Shown here one piece after another: positions 38,134 to 49,180 of a stretch of 64,000 nt of DNA. The DNA is taken from positions 558,001-622,000 of the forward strand of contig NW_024881574.1 of assembly GCF_019059575.1 (NCBI RefSeq). Reading direction: 5' to 3'. How positions within the stretch are numbered: position 1 is the first letter of the stretch; every line of letters begins with the position of its first letter. The stretch is from Amphibalanus amphitrite (taxonomy: Eukaryota; Arthropoda; Thecostraca; Balanomorpha; Balanidae). Position numbers and translations under genes: made by a program. Under the pieces are notes generated by a model. It saw nothing but the letters and a program-made list of their open reading frames with translations, ran no database searches and was not told the DNA's origin.

Positions 38134-38205
38134 GTATGTCCGTCTATGTTTGAGGTGTTTGTGTCCATGTTTGAGGTATATTTGTCTATTTTCGATGTCT
38201 ATGTG
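38122..38205 (+). repeat. Four 21-bp tandem units spanning the exon 2 splice donor
   Basis: Units at 38122, 38143, 38164 and 38185 each read close to TCTATGTTTGAGGT plus seven variable bases, and translate as SMFEV-like heptapeptides in the exon frame. The exon/intron border lies inside the first unit. The second and third units repeat the GAG|GT junction at 38155 and 38176 with weaker donors (GTGTTT, GTATAT). The frame stays open through all units. Confidence 0.8.
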
Positions 38206-38646
38206 CGATCGTCCATGTTCGCGGTCCAGGGTAGGCAGTTTTGACTTCTGACCGCATTGTTTTGCTATTCATGGGAAGGTTTTGCTTGAGAGATCGATAT
38301 CCCTGGCTCTACCCTGGAACTTTTACTTTTGTCGCCCATAAACTTTCACGTCCTTTGTTTCGTGACTTAACGCAGATCGATTACAGACAGCACGCGTGTG
38401 TAATTTGCACCTAGTGCGTGTCTTTTCAGGACACGACCGTGACGAATTTTACATGCTCGCCCCTTTATTATCTTATCTGACATCGCAAACTGCACTTCAC
38501 CACATACATTTCTTATCTTCCTGATGAGCGCACATGTGTGGTGTCGATGTTTTACGTGGATCGCTGGAGTCGCTGGCGGCTCATTTGATCTCGCTTGGTC
38601 CCCTTTGACCTCACGTGACCTGTGACCTCTGGGTGACCTCCAACAG
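38134..38646 (+). other. FAK intron 2 (0.5 kb)
   Basis: Phase-0 intron from GTATGT to CTCCAACAG. Apart from the 21-bp repeat at its start and several TGACCT words just before the acceptor, nothing was recognised. Confidence 0.85.
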
Positions 38647-38772
38647 GTGATGGAGCGCCTCGACAATGACCCTGCCAGCTGGAGGTTTGAGTTGCGTGTG
38701 CGGTACCTCCCAGCAGATCTGCACACACTCTGCGAAAAGGACAGGGACACCTTTCTCTTCTATTTCGAGCAG
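38647..38772 (+). CDS. PTK2: Focal adhesion kinase, F1/F2 boundary exon
   Basis: Acceptor CCAACAG, donor CAG|GTATGT, 42 codons, phase 0 at both ends. Sequence VMERLDNDPASWRFELRVRY then LPADLHTLCEKDRDTFLFYFEQ matches the FAK segment with the WKYELRIRYLP motif and the FFYQQ end of F1. Hydrophobic residues of the F1 core are kept. The joined protein runs straight into the next exon with no missing residues relative to other FAKs. Confidence 0.92.
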
Positions 38773-41387
38773 GTATGTCGAGCAGGGTGAGGCGTGGCTC
38801 TGAGGAAAGTGAACGGAATAAAAGACATTCCTGGAGTCGTCAGATGTTGTGTTTGGCTTCCATTTAAGAACTTACTAGTATGGAAGAATGCCTACTGCGT
38901 TTGGCTTCCATTTAAAAACTTACTAGTATGGAAGAATGCCTACTGCGTAGTTAGGATTGTAAGCTGTGTTGCAGTCACATATTGGTAAGAGATAAAATCA
39001 AATTAGTGCATTGGGCTATCTTTGTGGTGTGGGTGCCTTTTCATTTGTGCCCTGCCTGATTTGCTGTCCTTTATTACACATCTTTTGCGTTCATTCTGTC
39101 AACTTCCACCGGCAATATTATATATGACATTGCGTGGTGTTCGATATAATTGCTTAGCTTAAGTGATATTGGCATAGGTATTTCTTTTCAAACGAGAGGT
39201 TATAGCATCTTTCCCAGCAATCCTGTTGAAGGACGTTTTGTTTTATTTTATCTACGCCATGTTCAATTGAATTTCTCCTCAATATTTCCCCATTCCTCAG
39301 CATATTGGTCCGCGATTGAAGTGCTGTTTGTCGTAACATGAAGTATGGTGAATGGCTGATACAGCGGTATTTAGGTTAATGACTCTCCATAGTTTTGAAT
39401 CTCGTGTAGACCTGACAGCAATAAATTAAGAATTATGTTGTTTTCACCTCATAAAACCTTTTTACAGAGTGTTTCACAGAGGTTTTAATGTTGTTGGGCG
39501 GCTGTGCCTAATGGAAGGTAATTCGTTTTGGGACTGTTACCTGTTCATCGGAGGTTATAAACACCGGTCAGGCACTTAATCCCAAGTACTTCTAGAGATT
39601 CCTTCTAAAGTCACCATTTCCGGTTTTACTTTCGTATTTTAGCGTGCTTTTCTTTGGCTGTTTGTCGTTAGACTTGTTCTCTGCTATATACGTAATGACG
39701 CGAACAAAACTGTTATCAAATTTCATATCATCTTTGCTCCGCTGTTTCTATATAGCATAAATCAATCCAACATAGGTAGTAGACTTGCTTTCTAGAATCT
39801 CTATCTAGAATCTCTAGATTTGCTTTGTATAATGCAGGCTGCGGAGCAATCTAGCTTGCTTTTACTTATTCAAACGGTAGGTTTTGTGCAAGCTCTCCTG
39901 CGGTTTCAATGAGGCTGCATTAGTTGACAATTGAGGTCGGCATAGATTGCTATACCGGTTACAAGGTGGATTGGGTCTAATGTATGCGCCCGTTGAAAGG
40001 TCAGTGTTGACCAGTGGTTACGGCCCATGGTATGAAATTATCCCAATCCGCTGGTCGGTTGATACGATCGACTGTTAATCAGGTCAGCTGGAGATAGCGT
40101 GGTTATGGTTTCGGAGCCTACTGGCCAATTTTAAGCTGGAACTTTATTTGCATGGCCTGCAAAATGATCGCATCGTACTTGTACTGTACTGAGTGTAGAG
40201 AAGAAAGTATGTGATTATTTTATATAAAGTTGTTATTAGCTTGTTAATTAAATCATTATCAGCTACAGTACATCCACTCTACCACGTCATTGCTTGCCAC
40301 CAACTCCCTAACCAGTTGGCCACCGGACATGTTGCAATATGGCGAGGATCGTGAACCATATTATTAAGAGCACCGGTCCCTCATTATATACGGCACCGGA
40401 GATTGCACCCTTCTGGATCACGGCATCCGTTGACCGGACTCATGCCAGGCTGGGAACCCGGATACCGTTAGAAAGTCCGGGGTCATGGTGGCCTGGGTGT
40501 GGTCACTGCGGGTCTCCAAAGGTCACTGCCACGTCGTGGTCTGGTGTGTGGAAGGCAGCAGTTATAGCTGTGACCTTATCAGTAACATCTTTTTGTTATA
40601 AAATTACCAGTTTCCACGTTGTGCTTAGATAAGGAAATGTCTGTTTTAGAATCTGGTATTAGATTAGATGTTATATTGGATTATAGTTTTCTTGGGTGAA
40701 CTCACTTCCTTGTTCTCTGCTCGAAGTGTATTTTCCCGTTGTATCTCTCCGGCACATCTAACATTGCTGATCTGCTCTGTTTCTCTGCCTCGCTCACAAA
40801 AAGACGCACAGTCGAGTACAACAACCATTATCGCTCTGTGACGGACGGCTGCAGAGCGTAGCAGGAATCGTTTGTTGTCTTTTTAGGCGGGCTAACATGT
40901 GCTGAGCCTGCGGGGTAGCGTGGTGGGCCCAGAACGCATCCCTGGTGTACACTCGGATTCACTGCAAGATTGGTGGAAGGGTGCCGGGATCTAGACACAG
41001 CTGCTGTTGTGAACCATCGGTTTTGCTTTTCTTTGTGCTGTTGTCTTGTGCTAGTTTCGCTTGGCAGCTTCACTGCTTCCTGGCGTTTGGTAGCAACAAT
41101 CTCATTTAGCAGCGAGCAGTACTAAATGAGCTGGCTGGTGATAAAAGTTGATCAAAATTGATAACAAATCAGACAAAAAATAGTTTTAATCGAAGACTCG
41201 TTTGGTTTGTCATTATTGACTTTTTTCTCACTGTTCAGTATCTTGATTCTTTTTCTGCACACTGTAAATCATCACATTTTGTTTAGCCTATAAAATAACA
41301 GCCGTGCTTGCAGGTATCGCTGTAGCAGCATATTCATATGCCAAACTGTTCGTTCATAGCTGACACTTATCACTGTTTACTCCTCAG
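38773..41387 (+). other. FAK intron 3 (2.6 kb)
   Basis: Phase-0 intron. It begins with a 48-bp two-copy tandem duplication (38851-38946). The rest is AT-rich, without a gene or element I can support. Confidence 0.8.
38851..38946. repeat. 48-bp tandem duplication
   Basis: Two units starting GTTTGGCTTCCATTTAA differ by only one or two bases. The length is a multiple of three, so an open frame repeats CVWLPFKNLLVWKNAY twice, but there is no sign that it is translated. Confidence 0.9.
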
Positions 41388-41726
41388 GTGCGGGACGACT
41401 ACCTAAGCCAGGAGCGATGTTCCGTGGACCAGGAGACGGCTGTCCAGCTGGGCTGCCTCGACATCCGGCGCTTCTTCCGCGACCTCCCACCGAACGCCCT
41501 CGACAAGAAGTCCAACATCGAGTTCGTCGAGCAGGTGGTCGGCTGGACCAAGTTCCTTCCGCGCGCCGTCGTCGAGCGCACCAAGTCCAAGACACTGCGG
41601 AAGCAGGTGCAGCAGCAGTTCAAAAAGTGCTGCAACATGCGTGAAGTGGAGTGCATGTTCAAGTACCTGGACGTGCTGAAGGGCGTGGTGCGCTACGATC
41701 AAGAGCGGTTCGTCTGTACACTCGGG
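41388..41726 (+). CDS. PTK2: Focal adhesion kinase, FERM F2 lobe exon
   Basis: Acceptor TTTACTCCTCAG, donor GGG|GTGAGT, 113 codons, phase 0. It carries DDYLSQERCSVDQETAVQLG, CLDIRRFFRDLPPNALDKKS, and the basic stretch KSKTLRK. In vertebrate FAK the matching KAKTLRK patch binds phosphoinositides and helps open the kinase. The exon continues through QQQFKKCCNMREVECMFKYL to RYDQERFVCTLG, the end of F2. Codons are strongly G/C-ending, unlike the surrounding intron, supporting real selection on protein. The pocket region that faces the kinase in vertebrate FAK is kept in outline but with several substitutions (FF for SY, IEFVEQ for YEVLEK). Confidence 0.95.
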
Positions 41727-42891
41727 GTGAGTACCGGACGTTTTCTTTGCATGCTTGTTTGGGGAGATGGTACACTGACGTAGACATATGTCCAATTAGA
41801 AGATCGAAAAAGGACAAAGAGACTTTGCATGATAGACAAAGAGCTTTGTCAGCATAAATGCTGAAGTTCTAAGCGCATTAGCATCGCATTACGTTTGCTT
41901 TATTAGTGGTTTATCACGAAGAACAAAGAAACAATCATTGCAACAACTGTTCATATTACACCCAACTGTTTTTTATAGCCAATTTAGTTCCAAAACAATT
42001 AATAGATATATTTTTGACAGTTCAAAGATGTTTTCATCTTACTTCTTGGTATAAAAGGAAGCCAAAATTCAAATTAATGAATCCTAGGTTTTCTCTATAT
42101 GAACAATAGCTCCTGTAAAGAAGCGTCGCGGTGGTTTCCAAGGACATTCTTCAGCGTCCGACCGGGATGAGACATTGGCCGTGCCATGCGGCCAGCAGTA
42201 GTGTTTTTGCTCTTCGGCACGTCGGTTTCGCTCGTTCGCATGCGTGACAGCGCTCTTCTGAGACTTTCGATACCGTTCGCTGAGAATACGAAGCAGCTCC
42301 ATGCAGTATGTGGCGATGCTGTTGCCTTCATGATGCGACAGTAGCCCCATTGCGGCCCCGTTGACCATTGGAGACGCCTGTGCGACCATTTCTTGTCCGG
42401 TGATGTAGATTATATCAGTTCATGAATCCAGCGCCCCACATCGCTCCCATGAAATCAAACGGACGCAATGGTAGGTTACAGCTTGTCTCTGGCGTACGAC
42501 CTTCAAATGTACACTAAACAAATACTAGTCCACATGAAGCCTAGCGACAGTTTCAGACGGTGTTCCGGCATCCTAACAAAACGAATAGTTTGTCTCTTGG
42601 AGATTATGAACCGTAAACAAAACCTTCCTATGTTGGGAATAATGAATATGGAAACAATGTTATAGCAATTTTATGTGATAGAAATTTTAGAAAAAAATGG
42701 AGCGGTCCTCACTCCTCATCCAATTTAGTCTAATTCTTAAGATGCCGACCTTATAATCGAGTGAGCGATTCCGTCCATGAAAGTTATACGTTACACTGCA
42801 ATACATGTTCGACAGCATGACGTCACCACTGTTCTCCTATCTGGTTCCAAAACGCACATATGGAAATTATGGGGAAGAAATCACATGTTAA

Positions 42892-43773
42892 CCCTCGCAT
42901 GTGTAGGGGGGGGTCGGATGGACCCCCCCATGGTTTTTCGCGAATAACTCGCGTAAAAAGCGGCCGATCGCGACGAAACTTTCAGTACCCTCGCATTGAT
43001 CAATTTTACACCTACCCTGAAAATTTCATGACCCTGACCCAAATGACCTTTGACCTGTGACCTCTTTTCCGAGACCATGTTTGGCCGGAATCGCGATTTC
43101 GCGTATGTCGGCTCGCACTAGCCGCGTGTTTGCAAGCTTTTCGTGGTTTCAAACGTTCAAACATGTGATTTGATGTTACTCCCGTGTGTGTCAAGGTCAC
43201 CTGAAGGTCAGGTCAGGTCATTGACCTTTGGTGACCTCGGGTGACCTCGGTTCACTTTTTCGAGTTTTACATGTTTCTAGGCTAGTTTTTGGAGCTGAAT
43301 TCGAATTTAGCAACCATTTGAACATTTACGAAGTAGTTTTGGTGACTTCGTAACATGTTACGAAGCTGTCAGAGGCGGTTGACACGTACTACGAATACCC
43401 GTCACGACGCCTACTGGTTGACCTGACCTGACCTGACCCGACCTGGTCTAAATGCTTCAAGACATCATCTGTGATCAAAACTAACACGATATTCGTGATC
43501 AGCACCCCGAAAAACCCCTTAGCAGCCACACTTGACGACTTTCTAACAGGTCCCGATTTTCCCGACTTTGGGTCATTGACCTGACCTGGAAGGTCAACCA
43601 ATGACCTAGGACCTTAAAATTGGGTATCATCGGCTTCCTCTCGTCACGGGCAACACGCTCGTTTTTTCCGCGAAGCTCTAGCTCGATCAGGGGCCAAACG
43701 GCAAGGGGGGGTCCAACCGACCCCCCCCCCCCCTACACATTAGAAGCTGGCAAACGCCGCACACATGCGAGGG
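42892..43773. mobile_element. TTAA-flanked non-autonomous element, copy 3
   Basis: Ends CCCTCGCATGTGTAGGGGG and CACACATGCGAGGG with TTAA on both sides (42888-42891 and 43774-43777). Hairpins of G run, TCGGATGGA, C run and G run, TCCAACCGA, C run lie close to the two ends. AGGTCA/TGACCT words are dense at 43195-43255 and 43415-43445. It is very similar over its whole length to the element at 62271-63159, in the opposite orientation; one open frame of 62 codons differs between them by a single residue. No transposase is encoded. Confidence 0.85.
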
Positions 43774-43778
43774 TTAAA

Positions 43779-43904
43779 ATTAGTCGACGTTCGATTTTCT
43801 CAGGTTCAGTTTTTGCTCGTTTTGCCCGCTAAAACACGTGCTTGTTCGAAAAACATACTTGGAGCCAGCGTCCTTTTGAAAAAAAAACGAACTATAGTGT
43901 CCAC
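43779..43904. other. Flank of a possible Penelope-like remnant, left part
   Basis: These bases lie directly left of the hAT-like insertion and, once the insertion and its duplicated octamer are removed, join the sequence at 45997. No coding sequence is visible. The assignment depends on the motif to the right of the insertion and is weak. Confidence 0.2.
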
Positions 43905-45988
43905 CAGTGGCGGATCTAGGATTTGAGTTTAGGGGGGGCAAACATTGCGCCGCCAGGCAAGTCGGCGAGAATTTCAAACGTTCAGTCTTAGGAACAAAAA
44001 AAAAACGAGCTACCCCTATTTTTCTCCTCGGATTTCGGGAATTATTTTTTTTTACATTTTTGTCAGTCCGGCCAAGCCAGGGCAGCGCAAAAAAAATTGC
44101 AGCCACCCTGACTCCGGGAGATAGTTAGAGAATAGCTCACCGGCGCTATGGACGGTCCGTCCTCTACCTCCCGCATCACCTCGGCAAGACCTCGTCCGAA
44201 AGGTCCGCCCGCGCCGGTTCTCAAGGGCTTCTGTATCCAGAGACCGATAAGGGTCGCAGCAGCAGGTTCATGTGTAAATGCCCACGACCAAAGGCCACAT
44301 CAGCGTACCTGCGATACTATACGCAGTCAGGGTTGCCACGTAGTTAAACGCAAGAATCTTGGTCTAAACGTATGAACAGTTGTTTCCGGTAATAGAAAAT
44401 GAGATCAGTCGATTAAGAATCCCAACGAGAAATAGACGAAGAACAGCGCATTTGTTTTCGGTCCTGCATTTATTGATGCAATTACAATGAACATTCCTTA
44501 ACTTTGGGACTAAACTTTGCGAGCTAGCAAAATTATACAACCAGTATAACGCCTTTTGGGGCGACTAACGGAGCGAGCGAGAGGGTGAGCCTTGCACGTG
44601 CGAAATTTCGAGGGGGTACCTCCAGCTGACTTGTGCACGGCACCCTACTAACCGGTCTCTAGCGATGTACCAAATTTGGGCACAATCGGCCCAGCCGTTC
44701 TCGAGATCTGGAAGCGGCACCCTGCACGTGCGCACGTGCAAAATGGGTCCCAACTGACTTGTGCACGGCACCCTACTAACCGGTCCCTAGCCATATGCCA
44801 AATTTGAGCGCCATCGGTCCAGCCGTTCTCGAGATCTGGAATCGACCCCTGCACGTGCGCACGTGCAGCAGCACCCCAACTCTGGCACATGGATATGCAT
44901 TGCCTAGTGGGTGCCTACCTACATGCCAACTTCAGCGCAATCGGCCAAGTAGTTACCGAGATATTGCAACAATTACAAAAGTGACACCTCTTCGTTTTGC
45001 ACGTGGCACGTGCATAAGGGGTCACCCACATGCATCGGGAATAGTCCAATACTTGGTAGAAGGAATGAAGCTACCCTACAAAAATTACCGCGTGTAAATC
45101 TGTCAAGTGGTTGCTGAGATATAAGCGTCGCAGAATCGTGACCACGGCCGGCCGGCCGGCCGCTCATACTCAGAAATTTCCGTTAATCTAAGGAAAGACT
45201 ACGCTCGCTTCGCTCGCTCCGTAATAAGTGCTACTTTCGAGAGGAGATAAACGATGTTTCTACAGACTACATAGGACCACAGCGCAACAGCCAACGGAAT
45301 CACACTGAACAGCGTTAAGTTCCCACAACATACTGAGCTTCTCCAACACCTCGCAAACCAAAAGCTCTGACCGAGCCTTTCTGTGTTTGTCCCCGTTAGA
45401 TAACGGTATGGCTCATGAAAAAGCCGCGATTGGTAATCTTCTTTACGTTATTCCTCTCAGAAACCTATCTCGCACTTGTTCTCAAAGGCACGCAGTACAC
45501 CGTTCTTTCTGGCCATCACTGAGTGACACAGCGGCAGTAGCTCAACCATATCGTTCACTCAACTAGTTCTTATTATGCAAACACTTCTTATATACCCATG
45601 CAAACCCACCACTGTCCAACCGCTCACCAGTGTGGTGACCCCTGACCCCACTGGCGTCTGGCGGTCTGCTGTTGACGGTTTGTTTACTTGGTTCAAGGTT
45701 TCAATAAATCGCGTTATTTTTTATGGTAACAGTAGCAGTAGTAGCACTGCTGATTGATGATGGACTGACATTCATGGGGCGGAGGACTTTTTATCAGCTC
45801 ACAACTTAATATCACGAATATGACAACCTTCTAGTCCTCCATTTATTTCACATTTTCTTTTCAAACACCATATTTTTAGTATTCAAGTTGTAGTTTTTTT
45901 TAGGGGGGGCAAAAAGATATGTTTGCCCAGAGGTTTTCCGTTTAGGGGGGGCAATTGCCCATTTTGCCCCAACGTAGATCCGCCACTG
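43905..45988. mobile_element. hAT-like non-autonomous element with 8-bp target duplication
   Basis: The left end is CAGTGGCGGATCTAGGA and the right end is GTAGATCCGCCACTG. GTGTCCAC flanks both ends (43897-43904 and 45989-45996). Subterminal runs of TTTAGGGGGGGCAA occur at both sides. The interior has a repeated block at about 44570-44960 with GCACGTGCGCACGTGC and ATCGGCCCAGCCGTTCTCGA words. No hAT transposase or BED finger frame could be seen in the 2.08 kb, so it depends on a partner elsewhere. Confidence 0.88.
44570..45020. repeat. Internal repeats of the hAT-like element: CACGTG-rich units of about 130 bp
   Basis: Units share GACTTGTGCACGGCACCCTA, CTAACCGGTC, CAAATTTG, ATCGGYCCAGCCGTTCTCGA and GCACGTGCGCACGTGC. 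Two copies are clear and a third is diverged, ending TTCAGCGCAATCGGCCAAGT. CACGTG is the E-box core bound by bHLH proteins, and its density here is notable. Confidence 0.7.
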
Positions 45989-45995
45989 GTGTCCA

Positions 45996-46026
45996 CTGAC
46001 GAAGGCACCCTGTGGCCGAAACGTCT
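45996..46026 (+). ncRNA. Hammerhead-ribozyme-like core motif (unproven)
   Basis: CTGACGAAGGC...GGCCGAAACGTCT contains the CUGANGA box, a short GGC/GCC stem with loop, the GAAA box and GUC, in hammerhead order. There is one extra A between the first box and the stem. Stem III would be minimal and stem I only about three pairs (CCA/TGG). Hammerheads in Penelope-like elements are known to be small, and this lies before an AATAAA-bearing tail near 46070. The hAT-like insertion lies immediately upstream, so stem I is now split. It could be a decayed ribozyme or only a similar terminal motif. Confidence 0.3.
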
Positions 46027-46849
46027 GGTTTTAGGAATTTGACTTGTGTTGCCATCGATCGTGAATAAAACTCAATCATGTCTGATCATTTAGGTTATAA
46101 AAGCGACATGCTTGGTTTAGTGTGCCGCTTTATTAGCCGTTAGATTGTTCAGCGACATTTTATGGTGCTCTGGTGAAACTGAATTTTAGATAAATCGGCG
46201 TGATCAGTGTAAGCTGTCTGGTCATTATCCCATCTGATACGATTACGGAATGCTTTCAGCTTTCATCGCTGCGTTCACCTGTGAATGAACTAGCCCTTGA
46301 TCAAGTTGATGTGAAGTTAACCTCTCAACTCTCACCCATGATCTTATTGCTGACGTGTTAGACCGATCGTTATCTAATGGCATCACACCCATCGTTGGAC
46401 ACAGCATTTTTCTCGGCGCGCTCCGCCCTCCTTCTTGCTGTCACGATGCCGTGCCATCCATCCACACGCTTTGATTCTCGCCCAATCATCGGTTTTCACG
46501 ACTGCCGACTCGGCGAGCGCGGCAAATGGCCGTTTCGTGGCTCGGACGGCAGCAGGGAAGCTGGACGCGTCATTGTCTCCGACCTGCGCCCGTTGACCCG
46601 TGACCTGTGCACCGAAATTGTCGGCCAACCGCCGCCTCACGAGCCGCGGCGCTCGTGCGCGCTCGGCTAGGGTGTGGTCGGGTGGCTCGACCACTAACTG
46701 GCCTCCCGCTGCGTCAGCCCCGTGTCTCAGGCCCTGCCGTTGGGCTTGGAGTGGGACCTTGCCGTTTGGCCGCCACAGCTCCGCCGTTGGTTCCGCAACT
46801 GTCGGCCAACCGACGACCCCCTCCGGCGGCCGCTCTCGCAACCGACACG

Positions 46850-46952
46850 CGACACACGCGGCGCACGCGGCGAATGTAACGCGTGCGGCGGCTGCGACGA
46901 ATGTGGCGCACGCGGCGCCTGTTATGCCCGCGGCGGCTGTGGCTCGTGCGGC
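46850..46952. repeat. Degenerate 9-bp GC-rich tandem repeat
   Basis: GCGCACGCG, GCGAATGTA, ACGCGTGCG, GCGGCTGCG, ACGAATGTG and similar 9-mers run in register for about 100 bp. The array yields Ala-rich or Arg-rich open frames in several phases, including the 236-codon frame that covers it, which is why that frame is not called a gene. Confidence 0.65.
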
Positions 46953-48163
46953 GTTTCTGGCGCTCCCGCGGCTACCTCGGCTGGGGTTGCGTGAGTTGCA
47001 CAGGAGTAATTACAGCTGGGCGAGTTATGAGTGTCGCTGCGAGACTGCGGGGCGCCCCGCCTACCCAGCTCGTGCACTCGCTGACGAAAGGGGTCGCCAG
47101 GAAGGAGGTGTTATCGGAGCTCGTTATGCTGTCGCGCTATGTTATCGTTCCGACCTCCATCCGCACTCTGCTGACCCGCAGCCCCAGTTAGCCCAGATTA
47201 AGATTATATCAAATAATGCGAACAATAAAACGCTAATTAAGGAGGTTTGTAATAACTCACTCGGAAATTGGAGTCATTATCTGTGGTGCCCTTGGTGCAG
47301 AGCTCACTGAGAGCCGGGTCACAGATTAGCCATTGTTGTGGTAATTACCGGCTTGGCATCTGATGTTGACTCAGGGGAGCAGCTGCCGGGATGAATGGGG
47401 ATCGGTCTGAGACGCGGCGCTCCGCAGCCTCCTCGCCGAGGTACGCGGTGAAAGTGATCTCAGCTGAACATTCGGTGCACCAATGGGAAGCCACCCAGCG
47501 ACTACTTTTGTGTTGCGTGGCTGTTTACGACGCTATTACATTCCCAAACTTGGTGTCAGTGCTCATCCCAGGAGAGAAACGCCCCACAAACATACATCCC
47601 ATCGCGTCATTCACAATTACTCGCCGGCCACCTCAGGGCTGCGTGCTGGCGCCCACACTGTTTGGTCTCGGAGCTCCATGGGCGTCATCGGTGACCCGGC
47701 GGCCCGCGCGCGTGAGCCGTGTGGGCCCTCCACCCCCGGTACAGCCATTCAGAGCCAGCTGGGCGGCGTTCGCAGCGCTTCCAGCCTGTTGGCCTCGCCG
47801 GAGCTCCTTTCAGGTCCCGGTGATAAGGATGACGCATGGATGTTGGCAAGGCTTTTGACGGACGTTTTGATAAGCGCGGTATGCGGAGAAGAGAAGGTTT
47901 GCGACTGTGCAGCAAACAGACCGCGGGGATTTTGGTAGAAGGTGCACCGTGTGTACTCACTAGTTAGGCGGACCCCCTGGAGAAAGACTGACGGGCGGCG
48001 GAGGTGGGAGAGATCCCAGAGACCGGCGAGGGACCTCCGGGTGAGATCTGACCTTGTTGTTGGAAGCTGAGCCAGCAGTGCCCTCGGGGAGGCATTTGTC
48101 AGAGGAGGCAGCCCTGCTGCGGAGGCCGGCTGCCGACTGGCAGGGCGGCCCAGACTGCATGGC

Positions 48164-48195
48164 GCCGCCGCCGCCGCCGCCACCGCCGCCGCCGC
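48164..48195. repeat. CCG trinucleotide repeat beside a TATA-like box
   Basis: Ten CCG-type units with one CCA interruption are followed at once by CTATAAATGG. The GC-rich surroundings from 47650 could make this an intronic promoter, but there is no transcript-like exon next to it. Confidence 0.7.
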
Positions 48196-49180
48196 TATAA
48201 ATGGCGTCATTTGTCAGACGTCATGGGGGATGACTTGAGAGATGTTGCATTGATTGAACTCTACGGCGCAGAATGGTTGCATTCTCCGTGAAGAGAATAT
48301 AGGTGAGCGGTGGTTATTGTTTACCCTCATTCTGGTCGCCTGGTATGTGCTGTGGAATATCTGGCCTTAACCGAAGCCATTGCGTAGTTGTCGCCAAGGG
48401 CCCAGAAGCCACGCTGTTGCACGTCTTGTGGGAATTTTACACACCAACGCTCTCGTGTGATCGAGCCAACGCCCAGTTTTTCTTTCTCATTGACCTAGGT
48501 GCAGGAACCGCGAAAAGCTCATGACGTGACAGCTACAAGTTGAAGCAATTATTGCAAGTGATATTGTTTTCGTAGCCAGTTAGCCTTGCCTCACTTGTTG
48601 CGAATGCAGTCGTGTTACATTATCTTTCTCGCACTATGCTAATCTACGGCGTGGGAATGAGATCTGCCTGCTGCCAGGTCATTCTCAACGTGGACCGTGG
48701 AGTAATAACAATACCGTACGCTACTCTGTACCTACACGTGAACACGAAATGAGGCTTTCATTTAGGGTAATGGCGCAAAATGGGAATGACTAAATTATTT
48801 AGATAAGATCAATTGAGTTGAGATTGAGAAGCAGAGGAGGATGTTGCAGTGTTCAGTGTACCGTTTTTTAATTCATTTATGAATTATGACATACGGGTTC
48901 AATATAATTGGGTGGTGCATTTTGGTACCAGAAGTTCATGACAAGGGGCTTAGGTACTTGCAGTTCGGTATTAAACAGTGTGTTGAACTTTGCCTTATCG
49001 TAACAGCCGTCCATTCACCGTCTATTGATTTGGTATGGTTTTAATACCGTTGATACCTTTCCGGTCCGTTGGATAAGATGGGGAGGGTCCGGCTGAGGGC
49101 TGGAGCCCCTGCATCAGCAGCGGATATCATTCTGGTCAGACGGGGTCACCGCTAGGCCTCAAGTGTTAGAGTGTGCCTCC

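Noticed and set aside
42084-42389. 101-codon minus-strand open frame with Cys/His residues
   Set aside because: No known domain could be recognised and neighbouring sequence shows no exon partners or transposon ends.
46600-47310. 236-codon open frame, the longest in the window
   Set aside because: It lies in GC-rich DNA with a 9-bp tandem repeat, is Ala/Arg-rich from that repeat, overlaps other long frames in all phases and has no recognisable domain.
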